This document shows, piece by piece, positions 53,559-62,503 of a stretch of 64,000 nt of DNA (position 1 is its first letter; every line of letters begins with the position of its first letter). The stretch covers positions 22,931 through 86,930 of the forward strand of contig NZ_VNIM01000005.1 in the NCBI RefSeq assembly GCF_007785815.1, written 5' to 3'. Position numbers and translations under genes: made by a program. The stretch is from Alterirhizorhabdus solaris. GTDB lineage: Bacteria > Pseudomonadota > Alphaproteobacteria > Sphingomonadales > Sphingomonadaceae. The notes beneath the pieces are model-generated. The model was not told where the DNA came from, searched no databases, and saw nothing but the letters and a program-made list of their open reading frames with translations.

Positions 53559-54197
53559 ATGGGCTGGCTATACATGAACCGTCACCACATGGGCGGACAC
53601 GAAACACCCAAGGCCTATCTGGACGATCAGTTCACCTACAGCCGCACATTCGAGGATGGCACGACCCAAGGCATGCGCGTGCTCGACAGTGCCTGCGTCG
53701 GCAATCGCGTCTGGTACGGTGCGGCGCAGAAGCTCGAAAACGACGTGCCCGGCGATGTCGTCGCCATCGTCTGCCTCGTCCGCTGGAACCCGCGCGACAA
53801 GGAAGATTTGCAGTTTGGGTACAAGGACATGGACGAAACCATGGGGCCTTGCGAGGATAGCTGCCCGGAGCGAATCTTGAAGCTGCTCACGCCGACCACC
53901 TATGAGCATGCTCTCGACTGGCGTCGCCGCTGCCTTGCTCGGCTCCGCACGCGCAGCCGCAAGATCGAGAACGGCATGCGGATCAAACTGGCGACGCCGA
54001 TGACCTTCACCGATGGCCATGTCGGCAACGAGTTCATCGTGGTGAAGGAGGGCAGTTCGATCAGGTTCAGGTCCCCCGAGCGATCTGGCCGCTACCACAT
54101 CCGCAACTTCCGCGAACTCGCCTGGTCCGTGGTGCCCGAAACGAAGGTGCATCGCACCGTCTTCGCACCCACGTCCGCTCCTGCGACACCCGCCTGA
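53559..54197 (+). CDS. unknown plasmid protein (DUF6927-like)
   Basis: A 212-residue protein starting at ATG 53559, 24 bases after ArdC, with AGGAG about 10 bases upstream. The opening MGWLYMNRHHMGGHETPKAY resembles the family I recall as DUF6927, which occurs next to antirestriction genes; that name is from memory. Two Cys residues in a CEDSC block may bind metal. No membrane segment. Function unknown. Confidence 0.65.
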   Translation: MGWLYMNRHHMGGHETPKAYLDDQFTYSRTFEDGTTQGMRVLDSACVGNRVWYGAAQKLENDVPGDVVAIVCLVRWNPRDKEDLQFGYKDMDETMGPCEDSCPERILKLLTPTTYEHALDWRRRCLARLRTRSRKIENGMRIKLATPMTFTDGHVGNEFIVVKEGSSIRFRSPERSGRYHIRNFRELAWSVVPETKVHRTVFAPTSAPATPA

Positions 54198-54394
54198 TGG
54201 AAACCGCCATGACTTCCGATACGTCCCCGCTCCGGCGAACCCTGTGCAGCCGCGACAATGCCCTCCGCGTTGCCCGACGGATGACCGATGACGGCATCCC
54301 GACCGTCGTCGTCGCGAGCAACGAGCCGCTGCAGCCCTGGTGCATCGTCGAGTTTGACGCCGCCGACCATCCGGAGATCCGCGCATGCGCCTGA
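54197..54394 (+). CDS. small unknown protein
   Basis: A 65-residue frame whose start overlaps the previous stop (TGATG); an ATG at 54209 with GGAAAC upstream is an alternative start. It predicts a small alpha/beta unit (NALRVARRMTDDGIPTVVVA). Its end overlaps the nuclease gene by 10 bases. No family recognised. Confidence 0.5.
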   Translation: METAMTSDTSPLRRTLCSRDNALRVARRMTDDGIPTVVVASNEPLQPWCIVEFDAADHPEIRACA

Positions 54395-54912
54395 TCCTGA
54401 CCCTCGCGCTCCTGCTATCGGCCCCGGCCTGCAAGGGCACCGCAGCCGAGGCCGAAGGCGGAACTCCCGTCACCGCCATGGGGCGGGCGATCGATGGCGA
54501 CACCGTCTCGATCGACATCCGCCTGCTCGGCGCTGACGCCTTTGAAAAAAGGCAGCTGTGCCGCACGAGATCGGGCTGCTGGCCGTGCGGCAAGGCATCA
54601 CAGGACTTCACCAGTCGGCTGCTGAAGAACGGCAACGCCACGATCCGGCTGACGAATAGGCAGAGCTACGGTCGTCCGGTGGGCACGATTGCGATCGACG
54701 GCAAGGATCTCGGGCAGACGCTGATCGCCGCCGGTCTCGCAGTGCCGGCGGTGCAATATCTTAAAGCCGACCCGGCGCGCGCCCGCCAATACGTCGCCGC
54801 ATACGATGCAGCCGCGGCGAAACATGCCGGCGCGCATCGCGGGTACTTCATCGACCCGGCGAAATGGCGTCGCGGCGAGCGCCTTTCCTGCGAAGCCCGC
54901 AAACGACGGTGA
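54385..54912 (+). CDS. secreted thermonuclease-like protein (SNase family)
   Basis: A 175-residue protein with a signal peptide (LILTLALLLSAPACKG) and the staphylococcal-nuclease core: AIDGDTVSIDIRLLGADAFE with the metal-binding Asp residues, then GRPVGTIAIDGKDLGQTLIA. SNase enzymes cut DNA and RNA with calcium. The usual catalytic Arg/Glu spacing is roughly kept but partly diverged. It may act in the periplasm. The lipobox is poor, so lipid anchoring is unlikely. Confidence 0.75.
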   Translation: MRLILTLALLLSAPACKGTAAEAEGGTPVTAMGRAIDGDTVSIDIRLLGADAFEKRQLCRTRSGCWPCGKASQDFTSRLLKNGNATIRLTNRQSYGRPVGTIAIDGKDLGQTLIAAGLAVPAVQYLKADPARARQYVAAYDAAAAKHAGAHRGYFIDPAKWRRGERLSCEARKRR

Positions 54913-54982
54913 CGGAACCGATGCGGGTGACGGCACAGGTCCCGGGCCTGCCAATCCCGCATTGCCCCTGCTATGACCCGGC

Positions 54983-55179
54983 ATGCTCAGTGACCGAATA
55001 AAGCGCCACACCGATCAAGGGGCGCGCGCTAAGAAACGCCTCGCCCTCATCGAGGCATCTATCACCGCACTCGGCGACGAGGATCTGCTCGATCTGGCGG
55101 ACATCTCCACAAGACGTCCGAGACGCCGATCGCCAGCAGCGCGCTCGCCGAGATACAGCGCCGCGGCCTCAATCCCTAG
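54983..55179 (+). pseudogene. small plasmid gene with a one-base frameshift
   Basis: The frame from ATG 54983 reads MLSDRIKRHTDQGARAKKRL to LLDLADI. Near 55104-55108 (catctccacaag) it shifts; the next frame continues HKTSETPIASSALAEIQRRG and ends at TAG 55177. Adding one T would give a 65-residue protein reading DIFHK across the join. In the uncorrected sequence the frame continues to 55441 over the next gene, which makes no sense. Function unknown. Confidence 0.75.
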
Positions 55180-55259
55180 ACCGGCCGAAGAGCAGATCAT
55201 CCCGGCTGCGGAGAGGGAGAGGAGCGGGAAGGCGGGGAGCATCGATCAGGGAGACGATC

Positions 55260-55865
55260 ATGCCCGCTTTCAACTCGACGCCCGCCCCCGACCTGACCCC
55301 GTGGGGGAAAGCCGACACCGCCACCGAACGCCTGCCCGGCGTGTTCCAGGTGACCACGCCGTCCCATGGCGGTTTCATCCTCTACGACGAGCGCCAAGCG
55401 GCGATGCCCGACGCGCTGCGCCTCGACGCGCCGGCCTATGAGGAGGACGTAAACTGGTCGCTTGCCGTCATCGCCTTCGCCGAAGAACTGGCGGCCGCCG
55501 GCGACCATCTGACGAAGATCGAGATCGACCTTGCCCACCAGACGGCGCGCAACTGGATGCCGGACCGCTACGCCGCCTTCACCGGCAAACCGGTCGAACC
55601 GCGTGACAGCTACATCCTGCGCGCCATTCTCGCCTACGAGGCATTGATCGGTGAAATCGTCGTCGTCTCCGCCTTCGGCGATTGGGCCGACTGGGTGCCG
55701 GCGGGCAAGACCGGCGTGATCGGCCGCAAGCTCGCGAGCGTGAACCATCTTGGCCATCCGACCTACGAAGGCCCGGAGCATCGCGCGCTGGTCGAGGCTA
55801 CGCGCTACAAGGCGTCCGCCTCACCCAACAGCTTCGCCGCGATCAGCGCCGAGATCATGCCGTGA
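55260..55865 (+). CDS. unknown plasmid protein (DUF7007-like)
   Basis: A 201-residue protein starting at ATG 55260, with CAGGGAG upstream. The opening TPWGKADTATERLPGVFQVT then PSHGGFILYDERQAAMP resembles a family I recall as DUF7007; the name is from memory. No membrane segment. The stop codon lies inside the target duplication of the next element, so the insertion left the gene whole. Confidence 0.65.
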   Translation: MPAFNSTPAPDLTPWGKADTATERLPGVFQVTTPSHGGFILYDERQAAMPDALRLDAPAYEEDVNWSLAVIAFAEELAAAGDHLTKIEIDLAHQTARNWMPDRYAAFTGKPVEPRDSYILRAILAYEALIGEIVVVSAFGDWADWVPAGKTGVIGRKLASVNHLGHPTYEGPEHRALVEATRYKASASPNSFAAISAEIMP

Positions 55866-55866
55866 C

Positions 55867-55904
55867 GGGGGCCGGCTAGAGGATGTTCGGAATCGTACGT
55901 TACG
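55867..55904 (+). repeat. left 38-bp terminal repeat of the small element
   Basis: Begins gggggccggctagaggatgt and ends gtacgttacg. It differs from the island's left repeat at three positions. Confidence 0.8.
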
Positions 55905-56233
55905 CGCGATCGTCCCGATTGGGATCGAATTTTGGGAATGTCGTGGTTTGGTGGAATGGCGACACGGCGCTAGACCGGAACGCTCTGCCGGTGACGGCGG
56001 CGATCGGCGCGGCGAATGTCACGGCGGCCCGACGGGTATCATGGACCGCCCGGAGCGGAGCGATCGCGTACGGCAGACGGATCGCTCGCCGGGGTCAGCG
56101 CAGCAGAGCGTTAGAGAGAGTGTGTCCCAAAAGGCGGCAAGATGTCGTTATTATGATTAGATAATCTATTGAACCTGATGTAGATCAACTACCAATCTTC
56201 AGCGCGTAGCTGGGTCTCGAACGAGAGATTGGC
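55905..56233. other. non-coding left part of the small element
   Basis: A frame from 55883 begins inside the terminal repeat and has no ribosome-binding site, so I do not call it. The last 90 bases are AT-rich and should hold the BLUF promoter; no clear boxes. Confidence 0.4.
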
Positions 56234-56617
56234 ATGATCCAGCTACTCTACATAAGCACCTCATCCCGCCCCGTGACCCCGGTCATCATTGACGGGATCT
56301 GCGTCCAGGCACGCCATTTAAACCAGCGTCACGAGATAACCGGGGTATTGCTTTGTCGACGAGACATGTTTTTACAGGCGCTCGAAGGCCCGCAGCTGGC
56401 AATTGAGGACACCTTTCTCCGCCTGATTAATGACCCCAGACACCACGCGGTGACGGTATTGAGCAGGAGAAAGGTCACACGGCGGACATTTGGCGGGCTG
56501 CAGCTGCGGTATTGCGCTCCCCGCGAAAACTGTCCGGAAGTGTACGAAGATATCGAGACCATTCTCGAAGGAGCCTCGCAAATAGCAGCAAGCCTTTTCG
56601 CCGCTTTCGCCGAATGA
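56234..56617 (+). CDS. BLUF-domain blue-light sensor
   Basis: A 127-residue stand-alone BLUF protein. It has the photoactive set: Y6 in LLYIS, N30 in ARHLNQRHEITGVLL and Q48 in MFLQALEGP. BLUF proteins bind FAD and change shape in blue light, then act on a partner. No output domain is attached. It is the main cargo of the small element. A partner is not obvious; the GGDEF gene at 48984 is 6 kb away. Confidence 0.88.
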   Translation: MIQLLYISTSSRPVTPVIIDGICVQARHLNQRHEITGVLLCRRDMFLQALEGPQLAIEDTFLRLINDPRHHAVTVLSRRKVTRRTFGGLQLRYCAPRENCPEVYEDIETILEGASQIAASLFAAFAE

Positions 56618-56686
56618 CGTTGACATGCGCTGAGTCTCCGTGGCGGACAACCGCCTCCGGCGCGACCGGATGTCCGGGACTGGTGG

Positions 56687-57304
56687 CTACCGGACATCCG
56701 CCCCGCCTTTATCGTTCGGAACAATTCCGCCAATATGCGATCCTCCGAGGCAGCGATCCGGTGAGATCGTCCCAATGACAGCTACCGCAGCCATTGAGAT
56801 TCCTAGCGAAGTCAGCAACGCCGCCCAGAAGCGGAGGCGTCCGATCAGTCGGCGCGAAGCTCGCTCGGGATTAAAGGCGCTATCATAAACACGATCGAAA
56901 GTGGTAAGGTCGATTGCTTGCTGGTGCTTGGCCGCTAACATGTGCGCATCGATGTGCGCGTTGTAGATGTCGTACCGTCGATCAACCCGTTGCGCCCGCA
57001 TTTTCAAGCCGATTAACAAACCGAACCAACCAAGAAGCAGCGCAATGCTCAAAGCTGCGACCTCGACGTAAATCGGTGCTGCGCATACACTTCGATCAAG
57101 GTCGAGCAGCTTGGTTAACGTCAGCCCGAGCAAACCACCCGCAGTGACCAAGAGCAGGCGAGCTTGTTCAACAGTGCCGGCGGCTAGAGCCTCGTCGTCT
57201 GTGTCAACGCCAGGTAGATGCTGCGCTCGCAAATGCGCAATCAGCTCACGATGCTTGGATGACCAATGATCAGGGTGCACATGTTCAGATCCAGCTTCGC
57301 CCAT
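56687..57304 (-). CDS. membrane protein with three predicted segments
   Basis: A 205-residue protein; start ATG 57304 or an upstream GTG at 57319. Hydrophobic segments are ARLLLVTAGGLLGLTLTKLL, a second around VEVAALSIALLLGWFGLLIG and a third around FWAALLTSLGISMAAVAVIG. Between the second and third lies a charged loop. No family recognised. It converges on the BLUF gene inside the small element. Confidence 0.55.
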   Translation of the reverse strand: MGEAGSEHVHPDHWSSKHRELIAHLRAQHLPGVDTDDEALAAGTVEQARLLLVTAGGLLGLTLTKLLDLDRSVCAAPIYVEVAALSIALLLGWFGLLIGLKMRAQRVDRRYDIYNAHIDAHMLAAKHQQAIDLTTFDRVYDSAFNPERASRRLIGRLRFWAALLTSLGISMAAVAVIGTISPDRCLGGSHIGGIVPNDKGGADVR

Positions 57305-57457
57305 TGGTTTGTTTCTCACACCTCGGAGCCGGCAGGATCGCTACTCGACGGAAGACACGCAAGCCCTGACAGAGACGGCTAGTCTCGTACCCATGCCACG
57401 GTGCTCAAGAAACGTCCGCTACGGGGCGTTTGCGGTCGTTCCCGCTTTCCATAAACG

Positions 57458-57720
57458 AAGGTTTAGCGAGACATCCGGGCAGTTTGGGCCGATCGCCTAC
57501 GTCACGGCAGACCGGCTTTCTCGAAACCTGTTCCCAAATGATTTTTACCGAAATTGCCCGTTGGATATGGAGAAATGGGACGCTCCGCAAACGAGGGTTT
57601 GCGTGACGATCGCTCGTCCTGTTCGATCGTGGGCGATCCATGTCACGCAACCCGTCACTCGATCTATGCGCCGCAAAGGCTGCTTAGCGTACGATTCCGC
57701 ACATCCTCTCACCGGTCCCC
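57458..57720 (+). repeat. 263-bp right-end repeat, copy 2
   Basis: Same orientation and about 96% identical to 48641-48901. Includes the inverted repeat at 57599-57650 and ends with the 38-bp terminal repeat. Confidence 0.85.
57683..57720 (-). repeat. right 38-bp terminal repeat of the small element
   Basis: On the minus strand: ggggaccggtgagaggatgt then gcggaatcgtacgctaag. One base differs from the island's right repeat. Confidence 0.8.
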
Positions 57721-57877
57721 GTGACGATCGCGATCGTCGTCGACCCCCGGATCTGGAAAGATGTTGCCCGAACCCGGAAAGACGTTTCCATCCTTCCGGG
57801 CCGACCGGTAATGTGTCAGGCCCGATCCATCATCCGCGCTCGGGGTTCTGGATGATCCTCGCCAAAAGGAGCGAACA

Positions 57878-58330
57878 ATGGACGATACCATCAGGCTCAT
57901 GGTTCAGATCGTGCCGGTGATCGCGCTCGTGGCATTCGGCGTCTGGTATGCCTTCGCGCCAAATGCCGTCGCCTCCTCTCATCTGCCGGTCGCCAGGATC
58001 AGCCGGTCGATACGCGTCCGCCCCGGCATCCTTCAGGAAAGCTTCGTCGGCTTCCTCGAACGGACATGGTTCGTGGTGCCGTTGGTATACGGCTCCCTCG
58101 CGCTTCTCCGCTGGCTTGCCGGCGAGCCCGATGTAGCCGCGGGCATGATCCAGCGGCCGCCCGTCGCTGGAACCCTCTACGGCTACATCGCGGTGGCCTA
58201 CCTCGCCCGCGACATCTGGCGCGTTCGCAAGCCGCTTGGCGCACTTGTGACCGGCCGGGGAGGCTGGGCCAGCATCAAGGCCGCGCACGCCGAGGCCTAC
58301 GCTGCCCGATCCATGCCCAGGCCTGCATAA
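57878..58330 (+). CDS. membrane protein of unknown function
   Basis: A 150-residue protein starting at ATG 57878, with AAAGGAGCG 6 bases upstream. It has three hydrophobic segments (MVQIVPVIALVAFGVWYAFA, WFVVPLVYGSLALLRWLAG and a weaker GTLYGYIAVAYLA). The C-terminus is basic. No family recognised. First gene after the small element. Confidence 0.65.
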   Translation: MDDTIRLMVQIVPVIALVAFGVWYAFAPNAVASSHLPVARISRSIRVRPGILQESFVGFLERTWFVVPLVYGSLALLRWLAGEPDVAAGMIQRPPVAGTLYGYIAVAYLARDIWRVRKPLGALVTGRGGWASIKAAHAEAYAARSMPRPA

Positions 58331-58366
58331 AGCACTCCCGGCTTTCAGCCGGAGCCCCGGGGCATT

Positions 58367-58394
58367 GGAGGGGAGAGGGAAGGATTGAGGGGAG
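58367..58394 (+). repeat. purine-rich GA tract before the 58436 gene
   Basis: Reads ggaggggagagggaaggat, preceded by ccccggggcat, in the same arrangement as the tract at 50209. Confidence 0.5.
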
Positions 58395-58435
58395 CGTGGC
58401 TTTTGCGCTCGATCCGGTGCCGGAGACCCTCGATC

Positions 58436-59074
58436 ATGTACGACGTTCCGATCCGCTACGAGCAGGCGCTCGACCCCAGCGCGCTCACCACCATCCGCAC
58501 CACGTTGCACGCGATGGAGAAGGCGCTGGAGGATTGCCGCAACGCCGGCGTCTGCCCCGACACCGATCCGGCCGTCGTGCTGCTGGCGCGCCACATGGCG
58601 ACGGTGTCGACCAACCGCCGCGACGACGACACGCTGCGCTTCGCCTGCACGCGCCGTCTCGACGACCTGCGCCACTTCCCGACCATCCTGGCACTCGCGC
58701 TGCGAGGGGTCGACTTCGATGCGATCGCCAAGGATCGCTTCCACGCCGACGGGCAGAAGGCGATGCACGACCTCGCCAGGGTCATGGATCTGCCCGAGGG
58801 CGGCTATGAGGTCCGCTCGTGGCGGGGCGATATCTCGATCTCCGGCACGGTCGCTTTGGCGACGCACGACTTCGTGGTCGAACTGGCGATCGGCGGGATC
58901 CGCGAGGGTCGCGAACTGACTTATCGCGCCATCAGGGGCGGGGTGCGCCATGGCAAAGACCATTACGCCCAGATCCTGCTGCTGGTCCGGCCCGAACGCT
59001 TCGCCGCCCGTCTGCGCCGCGACCTGAAGCTTGGTCCGCCGCCTGCGGCCGAACCGCTGCTGCTGACGGCCTGA
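58436..59074 (+). CDS. unknown plasmid protein
   Basis: Start set at ATG 58436 with GGAGACC about 10 bases upstream; the frame from 58385 lies over the GA tract. The 212-residue protein has a helical first half and a strand-rich second half (YEVRSWRGDISISGTVALAT). No membrane segment or known motif. Followed after 4 bases by the next gene, so the two are probably one operon. Confidence 0.6.
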   Translation: MYDVPIRYEQALDPSALTTIRTTLHAMEKALEDCRNAGVCPDTDPAVVLLARHMATVSTNRRDDDTLRFACTRRLDDLRHFPTILALALRGVDFDAIAKDRFHADGQKAMHDLARVMDLPEGGYEVRSWRGDISISGTVALATHDFVVELAIGGIREGRELTYRAIRGGVRHGKDHYAQILLLVRPERFAARLRRDLKLGPPPAAEPLLLTA

Positions 59075-59078
59075 AGCG

Positions 59079-59381
59079 ATGGCCATGCAGATCGGACACG
59101 CCCTTGCCACGGCAAGGGCGGACGCCGCTCGCCTCGAGCGCTTCATCGACCGCCGCGAGCGGTTCCTCGACGCGCTTGACTGGTTTTCGCTCAGCGAACA
59201 GCATGTCCGCGAGAGCGCCATGCTCGATGACCTCCTCGCCGGCGACCTCGCCGACGCGGCGATCTACATCGACTGGCTACAGGAGCGCGCCAGCAACGGC
59301 GTCGACACCGTGCCAGGTGTTCTCCGTTTCGATCCGCGTCCCCGGCCGTGGCAGGCTGAGTGGATCACGCTTGCCGCCTGA
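59079..59381 (+). CDS. small unknown plasmid protein
   Basis: A 100-residue protein starting at ATG 59079, with a second ATG 6 bases on. The first 70 residues are helical (ARADAARLERFIDRRERFLD). Short spacing before and after suggests co-transcription with 58436 and 59401. No family recognised. Confidence 0.55.
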   Translation: MAMQIGHALATARADAARLERFIDRRERFLDALDWFSLSEQHVRESAMLDDLLAGDLADAAIYIDWLQERASNGVDTVPGVLRFDPRPRPWQAEWITLAA

Positions 59382-59400
59382 CCGTCGAGGAGATCGACCG

Positions 59401-59712
59401 ATGAGCCGTCACAGCTTCCCCGGCAAGGCCGGCGCTACCGAAGTCACGATCGGGTGGGATCGCCCGCTCGAGACCTTCTTCGTCCAGGTGCTCGCGCCGC
59501 ACGCCGTTCTGGCGGACGAGGAAACCATTATCCTCTGGGAAGGCACGGCGATCGGCGAATTGCCGACTGCCGCATCAGCGATCCGCATAGCGCAGCCCTA
59601 TGCTGATCTGCCCGAGACGCTTGGCGCCACCCTCGAGACCGACCGTCTGCGCACCGTGGCGACACACGATGGTCCGGCACAGACAGCCGCTAAGCGCTTC
59701 ATCGACCGCTGA
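59401..59712 (+). CDS. small unknown plasmid protein
   Basis: A 103-residue protein; start ATG 59401 with GAGGAGATC about 8 bases upstream. A longer frame from 58819 reads the previous genes out of frame. Strand-rich sequence (ATEVTIGWDRPLETFFVQVL) suggests a small beta fold. No family recognised. Confidence 0.6.
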   Translation: MSRHSFPGKAGATEVTIGWDRPLETFFVQVLAPHAVLADEETIILWEGTAIGELPTAASAIRIAQPYADLPETLGATLETDRLRTVATHDGPAQTAAKRFIDR

Positions 59713-59717
59713 AGCCC

Positions 59718-59737
59718 GGGAGAGGAGGGGAAGGAGA
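59718..59737 (+). repeat. purine-rich GA tract before the 59770 gene
   Basis: Reads gggagaggaggggaaggaga, 33 bases before the start codon. Confidence 0.5.
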
Positions 59738-59769
59738 ACTGTCGATCGGATGATCGATGGAGGATTCCC

Positions 59770-60276
59770 ATGCCCTACTTCAACGACCTTGGCGGTGCGC
59801 CGGCGAATGAGCCCTGCGCATCCGTCGGCCACACGCCCGACTTCGCGGCGGTGAACCGCTTCGAGGTGATGGCGTACCGTCTCGCCGTCATCGCCCGCCA
59901 TGGTCCGCCGCCCACCGGCTGCCGCCTCGAGCCGCTGCTCAACCGGCACGACTTCGGCGACTATCGCACGCTCGTCCTTCACGTCGAGAACGACCAGGAC
60001 GACGCCGTCCGTGCCTATGCCGATCTCACCGAAGACGGTCTCGGCAGCTGGATCGAGGCCGGTTTCGCCCCGCCGGTCACCTATGTCGGCTCGGTCGCGA
60101 TGATCCCGCGCCGCGACCACGACGAGTTGGTGATCGGCGCGCTGCTGACGACACGACCGAACCCCGACGGGCGCTTCCCGATCGACGACTTCGCGACGCT
60201 GCATGCGAACCTGTCGGCCGCGTTTCCCCCTCAAGCGGAGGCCGCTCGCCAGCGTCTCGCCGGAAGCACCGGCTGA
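59770..60276 (+). CDS. unknown plasmid protein
   Basis: A 168-residue protein starting at ATG 59770, with ATGGAGGATT upstream. It has an alpha/beta pattern (YRTLVLHVENDQDDAVRAYA, then VTYVGSVAMIPRRDHDELVI). No transmembrane segment or catalytic motif is clear. Genes of this type recur in plasmid leading regions, but the function is unknown. Confidence 0.6.
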   Translation: MPYFNDLGGAPANEPCASVGHTPDFAAVNRFEVMAYRLAVIARHGPPPTGCRLEPLLNRHDFGDYRTLVLHVENDQDDAVRAYADLTEDGLGSWIEAGFAPPVTYVGSVAMIPRRDHDELVIGALLTTRPNPDGRFPIDDFATLHANLSAAFPPQAEAARQRLAGSTG

Positions 60277-60346
60277 TCCAGCAGAACACCGTCCCGAACC
60301 ACTTCATTCGCATGCGCCCGCTCCGGCCGGCGATGAGAGACGCCTC

Positions 60347-61050
60347 ATGTCCAACACCTACACCAAAGCCGCGTTCGTGCTCACCATGTCTGTCGAAGAC
60401 GCCGAACTGATCCGCTCCGCCGAGCAGGCCGCCGACATCCTCGACACGACCAGCGAGGCCGATGACCTGCAGACCGCCTACGAGCGCCTGGGCGAGTGTT
60501 TCGCCACGGTCTTTCCGGCGACGGATGCCCGGCCGTTCGACAGCTTCCTCGCGCTGTTCGACGATCCCGCGTTCCGCATTTCGATGCCGACATCACCGTC
60601 GGCAGCACCGACGACAAGGGTGATTGCGAGGTGACCTTCTCAGGCGAGCAGTTCGGCGTCGAGCAGGTGGCGCACCTGATCTTCACCGGCTGCAAATCGG
60701 CGCTGCCCTGCGCGTTTGCCTGGACCTACGATTGCGATCGCCTGCGCATCGGCGAGTTCGAGGGCGGCTGCGTCGTCATCACCGAAGCCGGCATCGACTT
60801 CCACAACACGACGTCGATCATCGACCGCGCCATTACCCGCGAAATCAAGGATCCGGACGAGGCCGTGGACGGCTACGTGCTCGCCATCCGTGACGCCGAA
60901 CATGGCCTGAGCTTCTGGAACAACGAAGACGACTTCGGCCGCCTCGGACTCGCGACGGTGTTTAGCGAGGATGAGGCGGCGAAGTTTGACAAGCCGATCA
61001 CCGACGACGAGCCGGAATGGCTGACGATGCCGGCGCCGCTGCGCCCCTGA
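60347..61050 (+). pseudogene. unknown plasmid gene with a one-base frameshift
   Basis: Frame 1 from ATG 60347 reads MSNTYTKAAFVLTMSVEDAE to FLALFDDPAF. Near 60572-60576 (gcgttccgcattt) it shifts; the other frame continues PHFDADITVGSTDDKGDCEV to the stop at 61050. Adding one C (gttcccgcat) restores a single 234-residue protein reading AFPHFDAD across the join. This strongly suggests one original gene. No family recognised. Confidence 0.8.
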
Positions 61051-61067
61051 TCCCGAAAGGCTGAGCC

Positions 61068-62462
61068 ATGCTGATGCTGCCCGTGCAGCCCGCCGGCACC
61101 CCGCCGGCGGGATCGCTCCCGCTCGCCCCGGCCGCACGCGCCGCCGAGGAAGAAACCCCCTTCGACCCAACCGTCACTGACTGCTGGCTGTCGCGAGGCC
61201 GCAGCCCGGAACATGCCACGGCGCTCGCTGCCGTCTGGCGCGCGTATCCCGACCTCTCGCCGAGCGCATCGCCGGCCGACCGGATGGCGCGAAGCCGCGA
61301 GCGGATCGCCGCGATGCGCCCGATCAACGACACGATCAGCGCCCAGGTCGAGGCAGACCGGCAGGCGCGCAACTTCGCCTTCACCGAGGCTCAGGCCGCG
61401 ACCGGCGAGATCGGCGAGCGCGAGCTTGCGATCCTGCGCGGCCGCGACGAGCACGGCTACGACTGGGACCGAGCCGTCGCTTACGCCGATGGCTGGTACG
61501 CTGCACATGCCGGATGGAACCATCGCATCGGCGACAACGGTTGGGCCAACGCATCGCGCGAAGCCATGCGCCACGTCTATAGCGTCGGCTTCGCCGAGGG
61601 CGGGGGTGACACGACCGACCTGTTCGATGCTGCCCGTCGCGCCAACCTGGCAGCGCTGAGAGCGGATAATCAGCCGAGGCAGGCGGCTGCGATCAAGCCG
61701 GCGCGTCCGCTGCCGAGCAGCTGGGCGAAACCAGATGATGAGGCCCGACCGACGCGCTGGTCGCGACGGCTGCTTGTCGTCGCCGCAGTGACACTCGCCG
61801 AGGTGCAACCCGGCGAGTTCCAGGCTGCCCCAGCCTCACCCGAAATGGACGAGGCACTGAGGCGCAGCGAGCGCGACGGCCTCCTGATCGTCACGCTCGG
61901 TAGCGACGGCTTCGTTGCCGGCTACGCCGCCGATGCCGGACACCCGATCACGACAGACCTTGCCGATGCGATGATCGCTGATCTGCGGCACGGCAAGGCC
62001 TTGCGCGATCTCCTCCGAGACCGCGAGATCGATGACGTCCTGATCGCGCTGCAGGGCGACCAGCTCCGGGTCCTCGACGCGTTCGCCGACGCCCTGCCGC
62101 TGTGCCGGACGATGGCACGCACCCGCAACTCGGCCCTCCAGCAGCGCGTGCATCTGCGCTGCTGGCTCGATCGCGGCCATGCCGGCAACGGCAATGTCGG
62201 CGCGGGTCACATCCGCTGGGGCAAGGCAATAAAGGGCCTGGTCGGCAAGCTCGGCGAGTTCACCGCGCGTCACGCCGGACCCGCACCCTGGCGGGGTCAT
62301 CTAATCCGCGTCGAGATCGCCGGCGAACATCTCGCCCATGGCTACGTCACCGCATCCGGCGAGCCTGTCTGCCCCGAGATCGTCGTCTCGAACAAGGCGC
62401 ACCTTCGCCGCGAGATGGCCGTGGCGCTGCGCGCCTTCGGCGGGGCCACGCGCCTCGCCTGA
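61068..62462 (+). CDS. large unknown plasmid protein
   Basis: A 464-residue protein starting at ATG 61068, with AAAGGCTGAGCC upstream. The first 250 residues are helical with a conserved-looking block (GYDWDRAVAYADGWYAAHAG). The second half mixes helices and strands (LIVTLGSDGFVAGYAADAG). No membrane segment and no catalytic motif recognised. It is the longest gene of the right-hand unknown block. Confidence 0.6.
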   Translation: MLMLPVQPAGTPPAGSLPLAPAARAAEEETPFDPTVTDCWLSRGRSPEHATALAAVWRAYPDLSPSASPADRMARSRERIAAMRPINDTISAQVEADRQARNFAFTEAQAATGEIGERELAILRGRDEHGYDWDRAVAYADGWYAAHAGWNHRIGDNGWANASREAMRHVYSVGFAEGGGDTTDLFDAARRANLAALRADNQPRQAAAIKPARPLPSSWAKPDDEARPTRWSRRLLVVAAVTLAEVQPGEFQAAPASPEMDEALRRSERDGLLIVTLGSDGFVAGYAADAGHPITTDLADAMIADLRHGKALRDLLRDREIDDVLIALQGDQLRVLDAFADALPLCRTMARTRNSALQQRVHLRCWLDRGHAGNGNVGAGHIRWGKAIKGLVGKLGEFTARHAGPAPWRGHLIRVEIAGEHLAHGYVTASGEPVCPEIVVSNKAHLRREMAVALRAFGGATRLA

Positions 62463-62503
62463 TCCCCCCTTCCGACAACCACCCTTCGACAATGGAGACC
62501 GTC

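Larger units (their letters stand above)
55867..57720. mobile_element. 1.85-kb Tn3-type miniature element carrying a BLUF gene
   Basis: Both ends carry the 38-bp terminal repeats (55867-55904 and 57683-57720) in inverted orientation, and the 5-base sequence gtgac directly flanks both sides (55862-55866 and 57721-57725), a perfect target duplication. No transposase is present, so it fits the miniature Tn3-derived elements that depend on a transposase in trans. It carries a BLUF protein and a membrane protein. Confidence 0.85.

Noticed and set aside
55883..56164. Plus-strand frame of 93 residues in the small element
   Set aside because: It starts inside the terminal repeat and lacks a ribosome-binding site.
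57830..59221. Minus-strand frame of 463 residues
   Set aside because: Antisense shadow of three plus-strand genes with good start sites.
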